Of a stretch of DNA of 22,267 bases, positions 15,120-22,267 are shown piece after piece. The stretch comes from Krumholzibacterium sp965370495 (GTDB lineage Bacteria; Krumholzibacteriota; Krumholzibacteriia; Krumholzibacteriales; Krumholzibacteriaceae). Where the stretch lies: the NCBI GenBank assembly GCA_965370495.1, contig CBDUUV010000035.1, forward strand, positions 1-22,267. The letters run 5' to 3'. Below the pieces are notes generated by a model, which saw only the letters and a program-made list of their open reading frames with translations, had not been told where the DNA came from and did no database searches. The position numbers and the translations under genes are program-made. Position 1 is the first letter of the stretch. The number at the start of each line of letters is the position of its first letter.

Positions 15120-15667
15120 AAATGGACAGATACGAGATTCGATTAAGTGGTTCGGGCGGCCAGGGATTGATCCTGGCTGGTAAGATCCTTGCAGAAGCGG
15201 CGGCGATTTACGAGGGCCGCAACGCCGTTCAGACCCAGAGTTATGGCCCGGAAGCCAGAGGCGGTGCGAGTAAGGCCGAGGTCGTCATCAGTGACGGTGA
15301 GATTGAATATCCCAAGGCTATCGAACTCGACCTTCTTCTTGCACTGACGCAGGAATCGTGTTTGAAGTATTTTCCCGATCTGAAGAAAGGGAGCATACTT
15401 ATAGTTGACTCGTCAGCAGTGAAGGATCTTCCCGATGGTGACTACAAGGTCTATGCGGCGCCTATAACTGAAATTGCCGTCGAGAAGGTGGGAAAAGCTG
15501 TAGTCACGAATATCGTTGCCCTCGGGATCCTCACCAGAATCTCAGGTGTTGTCTCGGAAGAATCGATGAAAAAGGCGATTCTCGCAAGAGTGCCGAAAGG
15601 TACCGAGGAATTGAATATGAAAGCCTTCAATGAAGGTGTCAAAACGGGCAAAGAGCTTCTTTCCTGA
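15116..15667 (+). CDS. korC: 2-oxoacid:ferredoxin oxidoreductase gamma subunit
   Basis: 183 residues, normal length for KorC/VorC. Motifs: RLSGSGGQGLILAGKILAEAA near the start, SYGPEARGG (QTQSYGPEARGG) and TNIVALG near the end, typical of the gamma domain that contacts CoA. Start at ATG 15116 overlapping the korB stop (ATGA); ATG 15122 is a second choice. It completes a D-A-B-C set, so the complex should be whole. No terminator follows; the 122-base gap leads to malic enzyme, which could be co-transcribed. Confidence 0.92.
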   Translation: MKMDRYEIRLSGSGGQGLILAGKILAEAAAIYEGRNAVQTQSYGPEARGGASKAEVVISDGEIEYPKAIELDLLLALTQESCLKYFPDLKKGSILIVDSSAVKDLPDGDYKVYAAPITEIAVEKVGKAVVTNIVALGILTRISGVVSEESMKKAILARVPKGTEELNMKAFNEGVKTGKELLS

Positions 15668-15752
15668 CGGGGGAGGAGTAGTGTTTCGGGGGAGGGAAAC
15701 CTCACATAAGTAAGTATGTATAGACCAGGCGCAGTGGCCGGGGATGCAAGAG

Positions 15753-15769
15753 GTTTACCCCCGGTAAAC
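15753..15769 (+). repeat. 17-bp perfect dyad in the malic enzyme leader
   Basis: GTTTACC (15753-15759), spacer CCC, GGTAAAC (15763-15769). It is a perfect 7-bp inverted repeat ending eight bases before the AGGAGG ribosome site (15778-15783). The left arm can alternatively pair upstream (AAACCTC at 15697-15703 with GAGGTTT at 15750-15756), and the CCCCGG at 15759-15764 with CCGGGG at 15738-15743. It may be a regulator operator or a switchable RNA hairpin; the sequence alone does not decide. Confidence 0.5.
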
Positions 15770-15789
15770 GGATTTCAGGAGGTAGATAA

Positions 15790-17136
15790 ATGGCTTCCAG
15801 AATGACTAAGGAAGAGCTTCTCGCGAAAGCAGAACAACCCGCGGTTGATGCCATGAGGTTACACCCTTTCTACAAAGGGAAACTTGGCGTAATGCCCAAA
15901 TGCTGTATTCGCAGTATTGACGATTTTGCGATCTGGTATACGCCTGGTGTTGCAAAGCCATGTCTCGATATCAGGGATAATCCCGAGATGGTATACGAAC
16001 ATACCAACAAGGGTAACATGATCGCCGTCATTTCTGACGGAACGAGAGTGCTGGGCCTTGGAGATATTGGACCGGAAGCGGCGATTCCCGTGATGGAGGG
16101 TAAAGCGATTCTGTTCAAATATCTGGGTGGAGTGGATTGCGTGCAGATATGCCTTGATACAAAAGACCCGGATGTCTTCATCGAAACAGTCAAACTGCTT
16201 CAACCATCATTCGGTGGGTTCAACCTCGAGGATATATCACAGCCCAAGTGTTTCCGGGTTCTGGATACATTGAGAAAAGAGTGCCATATTCCTGTCTGGC
16301 ACGATGATCAGCAGGGAACCGCGGCAGTGACGGTTGCAGGGCTTATAAATGCCGTCAAAATCGTCGGCAAAAAGTTGTCGGAGATCAGAATCGCTATGCT
16401 GGGGGCCGGAGCCGCGAACATCTGCATCGCGAAGATGATCATGCTTGCCGGTGTAACGCCTGAGAATATAATTATGATAGACAGCAAGGGTATTATCCAC
16501 AAGGGCCGTGAAGAGGAACTCAGTACGAAGTTCAAGGAAAAATGGGAGCTGGCCCAGATTACAAACGGAAACGGGTTGACGGGTGACTCGGCAGCTGCTA
16601 TGAAGGATGCCGATGTCTTGATCGCTCTTTCCAGAGTCGGTCCGGATACGGTTAAGCCCGAATGGATCAAATCGATGGCCAAAGACTCGATAGTGTTTGT
16701 CTGTGCCAATCCGATCCCCGAGATATATCCCTGGGACGCCAAGGATGCAGGTGCCAGGATCGTTGCTACCGGTAGAAGCGATTTCCCCAACCAGGTCAAC
16801 AATTCACTTGGTTTCCCCGGAATATTCAGAGGCACTCTTGATGTGATGGCCACAACGATCACAGACGAGATGTGTGTAGCTGCTGCCCTGGAGCTCGCTA
16901 AGACAGCCGAGGATATCGGTATGCACGAGGAATTCCTGCTTCCGACGATGGATAATTGGGAAGTCTATCCCCGTGAAGCGGCTGCTGTCGGCCGCAAAGC
17001 CATAGAACAGGGTATAGCCCGCCTCGACCTTACTTATGAAGAGATCAAGGCAAAAGCAGAAAAGACGATCAGGCACGCCCGTGATTCGTTTAATCTTCTT
17101 CAGGACAAGGGCTTTATCGAGTTACCGGATAAATAA
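15790..17136 (+). CDS. NAD(P)-dependent malic enzyme (short bacterial type)
   Basis: 448 residues. Oxidative decarboxylation of malate to pyruvate and CO2 (or the reverse). Key residues are visible: Tyr50 in WYTPGVA, Lys105 in VMEGKA (general base), metal ligands Glu147-Asp148 in NLEDIS and the Asp pair in HDDQQGTA (171-178), plus the nucleotide-binding GAGAAN (205-210) and the second substrate motif GRSDFPNQVNNS. Length fits the short two-domain bacterial form without a phosphotransacetylase extension. ATG 15790 follows a strong ribosome site (CAGGAGGTAG). Placed after korC, it links the C4 pool to pyruvate next to the oxidoreductases. NAD versus NADP preference is not determined here. Confidence 0.94.
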   Translation: MASRMTKEELLAKAEQPAVDAMRLHPFYKGKLGVMPKCCIRSIDDFAIWYTPGVAKPCLDIRDNPEMVYEHTNKGNMIAVISDGTRVLGLGDIGPEAAIPVMEGKAILFKYLGGVDCVQICLDTKDPDVFIETVKLLQPSFGGFNLEDISQPKCFRVLDTLRKECHIPVWHDDQQGTAAVTVAGLINAVKIVGKKLSEIRIAMLGAGAANICIAKMIMLAGVTPENIIMIDSKGIIHKGREEELSTKFKEKWELAQITNGNGLTGDSAAAMKDADVLIALSRVGPDTVKPEWIKSMAKDSIVFVCANPIPEIYPWDAKDAGARIVATGRSDFPNQVNNSLGFPGIFRGTLDVMATTITDEMCVAAALELAKTAEDIGMHEEFLLPTMDNWEVYPREAAAVGRKAIEQGIARLDLTYEEIKAKAEKTIRHARDSFNLLQDKGFIELPDK

Positions 17137-17342
17137 CCGGGAATTCGAAAGACAAGTAAAGAGAAGACCAGGCAATTTCTATAGCGGGGAACGTCTGGTG
17201 GACGGATCGAATAATACCTCCAATTGTGAGGTCGTCTTGGAGCTGAATCCATACTATCACCAGAATCATGACGGGGTGCAGGCTGATTGAATGAAGATGC
17301 CGGCTCCAGGGATACAGTGATGTATAAGGGGGCGTTGTTTTG

Positions 17343-20300
17343 ATGAAGAAGTTGCTTGCTGCCTGTTGCGTGTTGTGTGTTCTTTGCAATCCTGTCTCTG
17401 CCGCATACGATGGTATTCATCATGAACTTCGTATTAACATAGACCCGGCGCGTCATTACCTGGAGGGTGTGGACAGGCTTACCATCCCTGCCGACCAGGT
17501 TGGGGAGCATCTCTGCTTTCTGCTTGCAAGTGGCCTGGAAATAATATCTGAAACACCGGGCGTCACGGTGGAGCTGGAAAGGAGTGGGATAAGAGCCGGA
17601 GATTTTGGTATGGATGTGGAAGATTTCTCCCTTTCTTCATCGAAAACCCAGAACAGATATCTTTTGAAATTCAGTGAAATGCCGAAAGGTGATATAGAAC
17701 TGACGCTGAGGTATGAAGGCAGCATTTATTTTCCGGTGGAACGCGTCGGCGAAGAATATGCCCGTGGTTTCAGCCAGTCTTCAGGGATTATTTCTGAGGA
17801 AGGGGTATATCTCGGTGGATCCACTTACTGGGTACCATGGTTTAACGACAGGCTCATTTCTTTCGAACTGACCACGGTTCTTCCAGAAGGTTGGGACACA
17901 GTAAGCCAGGGTGAACGCACACTGCATGAAATCAGGGACGGCAACAGGGTTACCTGCTGGAATTCTGCTGAACCGATGGAAGAAATTTACCTGATTGCGG
18001 CGGAATTCAATGAGTACAGCATGGCAGCAGGAGCGGTGAGAGTGATGGCTTTTCTTCGAACTCCGGACGAGAACCTTGCTGCCAGGTATCTCGAAACAAC
18101 AGCACAATATCTCGATATGTACCGGAAACTGGTGGGTCCTTACCCGTTTTCCAAGTTTGCTCTGGTGGAGAATTTCTGGGAGACCGGTTACGGTATGCCG
18201 TCTTTTACCCTCCTCGGCGAAAAGGTCATTCGCTTCCCGTTCATCCTTCACTCTTCCTATCCACATGAGCTGCTTCATAACTGGTGGGGAAACAGTGTCT
18301 ATGTGGATTTTGATTTCGGTAACTGGTGTGAAGGAATAACGGTGTATATGGCGGATCACCTGATAAAGGAACAACGCGGCCGGGGGATGGAGTACCGGCG
18401 GTCCACATTACAGAAATTCACGGATTATGTCACTGACGAAAATGATTTTCCCCTTACGGGTTTTCTTTCGCGAAATAATGCTTCTTCAGAGGCAATCGGG
18501 TACGGAAAATGTATGATGGTTTGGAATATGTTGCGCGATGAGGTCGGTGATGAGAAATTTGTCCAGGGATTTCAGGCCTTTTACCGGAACAACAGATATA
18601 AAAAAGCTTCATTCGATGATATCAGGCTCGCTTTCGAGTCTGTTACAGAAAGAGATTTTAGGGGTTTCTTCGATCAGTGGATCAAACGGACAGGAGCCCC
18701 TGAATTGCGGCTGTCAGATGTCCGGACGAATCATGGAGAGAAGGGATATGAACTGCAGTTTATTCTCGAACAGGTGCAGAAAGAGGATTTTTTTAATCTC
18801 AACGTTCCTGTTGTTGTTTCATTTTCGGAAAGTGTCAAAGCCATAAAAGTATCAATGACGGCCAGAAAACAAACATTCCGGATGACTTTCCTGAAAAAAC
18901 CGTTGCTTGTGAGGATCGACCCGCAATTCAACATAATGCGGAAGCTGCATTATAATGAGATACCGCCGGCATTATCAAAAATATTCGGAGCGGGAAAAAT
19001 ATTGATTCTTCTTCCGTCAGCAAAAGACAAAGCTGTCGGGGACAGGTACAGGCGTCTGGCGGAAATATGGAAAAAGGATACAACAAAAAAAGTTGAAATT
19101 ATGATGGATGATGAAGCGGGTGAATTGCCGGCAAGCGGAGCTGTATGGGTGTTCGGCGAAAAAAATATATACAGAAGTATCATCGAGGCCGGTATCAAAG
19201 GTTATGATGCTGAAATAAGCAACGAATCGGTCCGGATCAACAAAACCGTAATAGAAATGAAGAACAACAGTATCATAATGGCTGTAAGACATCCTGCTGA
19301 TCATAATTCTGTTGCAGTGTGGTTGACTATCGGGAACGAGGATGCTGCCCCGGGGCTGTCGGTAAAACTTCCTCATTATGGAAAATACAGTTACCTGGCT
19401 TTTGAAGGTGCTGAACCCGGGAATATCGCCAAGGGACAGTGGAAGGTTGTTGATTCCCCGTTGGTTGCCGTAACAGGAAGGGACAGTGGAAAAGAAGCGC
19501 CGCCGGGTTCTACAGATCTTCCTGTTCGCGAAGCGCTTGCCTCTCTGGCGCCGGTATTTTCGGTTAAGCGAATGATGGAGGATGTGCGGTACCTGGCAAG
19601 TGACGAACTCGAAGGAAGGGGACCGGGTTCTGAAGGAATAGACAAGGCGGCGGAATATATCGCAGACAGATTCAGGGAGGCTGGTTTGAAGCCCGGTGCT
19701 GACGATGGTACCTTTTTTCAGGTTTGGGAAGATGTGATCGATGGTGAGGGTAACAGGGGAGAGGTCCGGAATGTGATCGGTATTATTCCAGGAACGGATG
19801 AGAAGATGAAAGGTGAATCAGTCGTGGTCTGTGCTCATTACGACCACTTGGGCCGGGGCTGGCCGGATGTAAGGAAGGGGAACGAGGGGAAGATACACTA
19901 TGGCGCCGACGATAATGCCAGCGGTGTTGCGGTTATGATAGAACTTGCGAGACTGCTTGGAAAAACTCTCGTGCCGAGGCGGACGCTGGTCTTTGCAGCC
20001 TTTACCAGTGAAGAGGATGGACTGCGTGGTTCGAGGTATTATGTCAGAAATCATAAAATATTGCCGGCAGACAGGATTATGGGGGCGCTTAATCTTGATA
20101 CCGTTGGACGTTTGAACGACAACAAATTGATGGTAATAAACAGTTCCAGCGCCCGTGAATGGAAATTCATTTTCCTTGGAGCGGGGTATGTCACCGGTGT
20201 GGAAGCCGAGATGGTCAGCCAGGATCTCGATGCGAGCGACCAGGGCGCTTTTATCGAAGCCGGGGTGCCGGCAGTGCAGTTTTTCTCCGGGCCACACTCA

Positions 20301-20732
20301 GATTATCATCGTCCGACTGATACAGCTGACAAGATCGACCCTTCCGGTATGGTGAAAGTTGCTACCTTTGTCAGGGAAGCTATACTTCATCTTGCCGGCA
20401 GGGAAGAACCGCTCTCTTTTTCCGGTGAGGATAGAAAGGAAGGGGCTGCCGTTCGTACACCTGGCCGGCGAAAGGCGAGTACGGGCAGTATGCCTGATTT
20501 CTCCTATTCAGGAGAGGGAGTACGGATAGGGGCGGTAACGACGGGTTCACCAGCTGATAAAGCAGGATTAACAACAGGCGATGTAATAATCCGGTTTGGA
20601 AGATTCAATGTTATAAATCTTCAGGATTATTCCAATGCTCTCAAGGAATACGAACCGGGTAACGAGGTTGAAATCATCTATCTGCGCGACGGTAGCAGGG
20701 AGGCTGCCACGGTAAAATTGACCTGGCGATGA
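17343..20732 (+). CDS. Secreted M1-M28 double metallopeptidase with C-terminal PDZ domain
   Basis: 1129 residues from ATG 17343 (a TTG lies just before; the AAGGGGG site fits ATG). Signal peptide: KK then a hydrophobic LLAACCVLCVLC stretch, likely cleaved at VSA-A. Residues about 25-540 are an M1-like unit with zinc motif HELLH (308-312), Glu330 (third ligand) and Tyr387 (catalytic). GAMEN, the exopeptidase motif of classical M1 enzymes, is replaced by GYGMPSF. After a linker and mixed region (540-735) comes an M28 peptidase: zinc ligands His832 (AHYDHLG), Asp in GADDNASG (854-861), Glu890-Glu891, Asp919 and His989. The end (about 1040-1129) is a PDZ domain (GSPADKAGLTTGDVI). Both active sites look intact. 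It acts outside the cytoplasm, probably on peptides. No operon partner is evident. Confidence 0.9.
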   Translation: MKKLLAACCVLCVLCNPVSAAYDGIHHELRINIDPARHYLEGVDRLTIPADQVGEHLCFLLASGLEIISETPGVTVELERSGIRAGDFGMDVEDFSLSSSKTQNRYLLKFSEMPKGDIELTLRYEGSIYFPVERVGEEYARGFSQSSGIISEEGVYLGGSTYWVPWFNDRLISFELTTVLPEGWDTVSQGERTLHEIRDGNRVTCWNSAEPMEEIYLIAAEFNEYSMAAGAVRVMAFLRTPDENLAARYLETTAQYLDMYRKLVGPYPFSKFALVENFWETGYGMPSFTLLGEKVIRFPFILHSSYPHELLHNWWGNSVYVDFDFGNWCEGITVYMADHLIKEQRGRGMEYRRSTLQKFTDYVTDENDFPLTGFLSRNNASSEAIGYGKCMMVWNMLRDEVGDEKFVQGFQAFYRNNRYKKASFDDIRLAFESVTERDFRGFFDQWIKRTGAPELRLSDVRTNHGEKGYELQFILEQVQKEDFFNLNVPVVVSFSESVKAIKVSMTARKQTFRMTFLKKPLLVRIDPQFNIMRKLHYNEIPPALSKIFGAGKILILLPSAKDKAVGDRYRRLAEIWKKDTTKKVEIMMDDEAGELPASGAVWVFGEKNIYRSIIEAGIKGYDAEISNESVRINKTVIEMKNNSIIMAVRHPADHNSVAVWLTIGNEDAAPGLSVKLPHYGKYSYLAFEGAEPGNIAKGQWKVVDSPLVAVTGRDSGKEAPPGSTDLPVREALASLAPVFSVKRMMEDVRYLASDELEGRGPGSEGIDKAAEYIADRFREAGLKPGADDGTFFQVWEDVIDGEGNRGEVRNVIGIIPGTDEKMKGESVVVCAHYDHLGRGWPDVRKGNEGKIHYGADDNASGVAVMIELARLLGKTLVPRRTLVFAAFTSEEDGLRGSRYYVRNHKILPADRIMGALNLDTVGRLNDNKLMVINSSSAREWKFIFLGAGYVTGVEAEMVSQDLDASDQGAFIEAGVPAVQFFSGPHSDYHRPTDTADKIDPSGMVKVATFVREAILHLAGREEPLSFSGEDRKEGAAVRTPGRRKASTGSMPDFSYSGEGVRIGAVTTGSPADKAGLTTGDVIIRFGRFNVINLQDYSNALKEYEPGNEVEIIYLRDGSREAATVKLTWR

Positions 20733-20752
20733 ACCGGGCCGTTTGATGTTTT

Positions 20753-20773
20753 GGACACCACGGGATGGTGTTC
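20753..20773 (+). repeat. Hairpin after the peptidase gene
   Basis: GGACACCA (20753-20760) pairs with TGGTGTTC (20766-20773): seven Watson-Crick pairs plus one G-T, loop CGGGA. No T tract follows. It lies 21 bases after the peptidase stop, so it may be a 3' stabilising stem. GGACA can also pair with TGTCC (20774-20778). Confidence 0.4.
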
Positions 20774-20880
20774 TGTCCACCAGGAAGATCACATCAGAAA
20801 ACACATTTCGGTTCTGAGTATGGAGATAAATTTTTTCCTCGACAAATGGAGAAAAATCGTTATCCTACAGTGTGCATAAG

Positions 20881-20901
20881 TCCCTGGAGGGAGGTTTTTT
20901 T
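20881..20901 (+). terminator. Short hairpin with seven T before the PFOR gene
   Basis: TCCC (20881-20884) and GGGA (20889-20892) with loop TGGA are followed two bases later by seven T (20895-20901). The stem is only four pairs. It may end the peptidase transcript, or be chance. Apart from this, 20733-20997 shows no gene. Confidence 0.25.
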
Positions 20902-20997
20902 AAGGTGTGGATGCGTGGGGACGGAGGAATATACGGTTTTGTTTTATAGAACTTGTTAAAATTGAAAACTGGATCTGGTTATCTGGAGGGTTATTTC

Positions 20998-22267
20998 ATG
21001 AGCAGGAAGACAGTCACAATCGATGGAAATGAGGCGACGACCTATACGGCTCACAAACTCAGCGAGGTCATTGCCATCTATCCCATTACACCATCTTCAC
21101 CGATGGGTGAGTTGTCAGACAAATGGTCAGCCGAGGGACAGAAGAATATCTGGGGTACAGTGCCGCAGGTTACCGAGATGCAGAGCGAAGGCGGCGCTTC
21201 GGGCGCAGTCCACGGCGCGCTTCAGAGGGGGGCTCTGACTACGACTTTCACGGCGTCGCAGGGGCTGCTGCTTATGATACCGAATATGTACAAGATAGCA
21301 GGCGAGTTGACTTCGACTGTTTTTCATGTATCGGCGCGTACTCTTGCCACTCACGCATTATCGATTTTCGGTGACCACAGTGATGTAATGGCAACCAGAC
21401 AGACAGGTTTCGCGCTTATATCTTCGAATTCTGTGCAGGAAGCTATGGATATGGCCCTCATCGCGCAGGCGTCGACGCTGGAATCCAGGATCCCGTTTCT
21501 TCATTTCTTCGACGGGTTCCGCACGTCGCATGAGGTTCAGAAGGTAGAGCTTCTGACCAGTGAAGATATTAAAGCGTTGATCGACGATGAATTCGTAAGG
21601 GAACATCGTGAAAGAGCTCTCTCTCCGGATAAACCCATTATCCGTGGAACGGCCCAGAATCCAGACACATTTTTTCAGGCTCGTGAGACGGTTAACCCTT
21701 ATTACAACGCTTGCCCCGCGATTGTAGAGAAGGTGATGAAACGATTTGAAGAGGTAATTGGACGCAAGTATGAATTGTTCCAGTACCACGGTGCTCCCGA
21801 TGCCGAAAGAGTAATCGTTTTAATGGGTTCGGGCGCCGATACAGCTTTGGAAACTATAAAATACCTGGTAGAAAAAGGGGAGAAAGTCGGCCTTCTGATG
21901 ATTCGATTGTACAGGCCTTTCTCTTTGAGACATTTCATTAATGCCCTGCCTGCGAGTGTCAGGATGATATGCGCGCTCGACAGGACGAAGGAACCGGGCA
22001 GCATAGGTGATCCGATGTATGAAGATATCGTTACGGCGATATACGAGGACAAGAAATTGACCGGGGAACACTTCGATACGGTTCCAGCTGTTATCGGCGG
22101 AAGATACGGTCTTTCCTCCAAGGAATTTACTCCCGGGATGGTGATAGGAATATTCGATAATATGGCTGCCGATGAGCCCAAGAATCATTTCACCGTCGGA
22201 ATCAACGAGGATGTTACTCACACGAGTATAGATTATGACAAGGATTTTGTAATAGAACACCCGGGCC
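20998..22267 (+). CDS. nifJ: Pyruvate:ferredoxin (flavodoxin) oxidoreductase, N-terminal part, cut by window end
   Basis: 423 codons are present without a stop, of a protein that usually has about 1170-1200 residues. It interconverts pyruvate and CoA with acetyl-CoA, CO2 and reduced ferredoxin in the cytosol. The visible part covers domain I (AIYPITPSSPMGE, PQVTEMQSEGGASGAVHGAL, TASQGLLLMIPNMYKIAGEL, ARTLATHALSIFGDHSDVM), which contacts pyruvate and TPP, and domain II (LDRTKEPGSIGDP). The ATG at 20998 has the ribosome site CTGGAGGG about eight bases upstream, and the family start MSRKTVTIDGNEA agrees. Expected TPP and ferredoxin domains lie beyond the window. With KorDABC it makes ferredoxin the hub of carbon oxidation here. 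Confidence 0.94.
   Translation, partial: MSRKTVTIDGNEATTYTAHKLSEVIAIYPITPSSPMGELSDKWSAEGQKNIWGTVPQVTEMQSEGGASGAVHGALQRGALTTTFTASQGLLLMIPNMYKIAGELTSTVFHVSARTLATHALSIFGDHSDVMATRQTGFALISSNSVQEAMDMALIAQASTLESRIPFLHFFDGFRTSHEVQKVELLTSEDIKALIDDEFVREHRERALSPDKPIIRGTAQNPDTFFQARETVNPYYNACPAIVEKVMKRFEEVIGRKYELFQYHGAPDAERVIVLMGSGADTALETIKYLVEKGEKVGLLMIRLYRPFSLRHFINALPASVRMICALDRTKEPGSIGDPMYEDIVTAIYEDKKLTGEHFDTVPAVIGGRYGLSSKEFTPGMVIGIFDNMAADEPKNHFTVGINEDVTHTSIDYDKDFVIEHPG

Noticed and set aside
15731..15743. CAGTGGC as the complement of a cobalamin-riboswitch B12 box
   Set aside because: It lies on the wrong strand for malic enzyme and no other element of that riboswitch is present.
17036..17290. Open frame across the end of malic enzyme and the following gap
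   Set aside because: It starts inside malic enzyme in another frame and has no ribosome site; the gap 17137-17342 otherwise holds only a small ACCTC/GAGGT stem at 17216-17232.
20765..20959. 64-residue open frame between the peptidase and PFOR genes
   Set aside because: No ribosome site, no recognisable composition or motif, and it spans hairpins; most likely chance.

Overview
The window reads as a chromosomal stretch from an anaerobic or facultatively anaerobic bacterium. Its central metabolism runs on ferredoxin: a complete KorDABC-type 2-oxoacid:ferredoxin oxidoreductase, the start of a large pyruvate:ferredoxin oxidoreductase, a malic enzyme and a biotin-dependent carboxyltransferase all lie within about 15 kb. 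Protein style, TTG/GTG starts with good Shine-Dalgarno sites, and a sigma-54-like promoter suggest a lineage near the FCB group (candidate phyla such as Zixibacteria, Krumholzibacteriota or Latescibacterota). That placement is impression only, since no marker gene is present. Every recognisable gene is on the + strand. There is no CRISPR array, insertion sequence, phage gene or integration scar.

Layout. Bases 1-2615: the 3' two-thirds of a UvrA-family ATPase (cut by the window edge), followed with no gap by a GalE-type epimerase. Bases 2616-6560: a signalling module with a soluble sensor histidine kinase behind a good -24/-12 promoter match, a single-domain response regulator, and a PAS protein that has the phosphoacceptor helix of a kinase but no ATPase domain. 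Bases 6606-6681: tRNA-Phe. Bases 6903-12348: a probable operon with its own promoter, holding a 66-residue OadG-tail-like protein, a PycB/OadA-type biotin protein, a four-part iron-sulfur flavoprotein and a DAO-family flavoprotein whose start overlaps the preceding stop. Bases 12550-12625: tRNA-Thr(CGT). Bases 12743-15667: promoter plus korD, korA, korB and korC, with a strong hairpin between korD and korA. Bases 15790-17136: malic enzyme behind a leader containing a perfect dyad. Bases 17343-20732: a secreted M1-M28-PDZ double metallopeptidase. Base 20998 to the end: the N-terminal part of NifJ-type PFOR.

How the parts fit. The secreted peptidase could supply peptides and amino acids. The two-gene flavoprotein complex probably oxidises an imino or amino acid such as proline, sarcosine or glycine. 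The 2-oxoacid oxidoreductases move acyl-CoA units to and from ferredoxin. Malic enzyme and the biotin protein interconvert C3 and C4 acids. No matching biotin carboxylase or sodium-pump membrane subunit is present, so whether the biotin protein carboxylates pyruvate or decarboxylates oxaloacetate cannot be settled here. The points most worth a second look are the signalling module with its ATPase-less kinase, the soluble OadG-like protein, the fused iron-sulfur flavoprotein, the korD/korA hairpin, the malic enzyme leader, and the peptidase fusion lacking the GAMEN motif.
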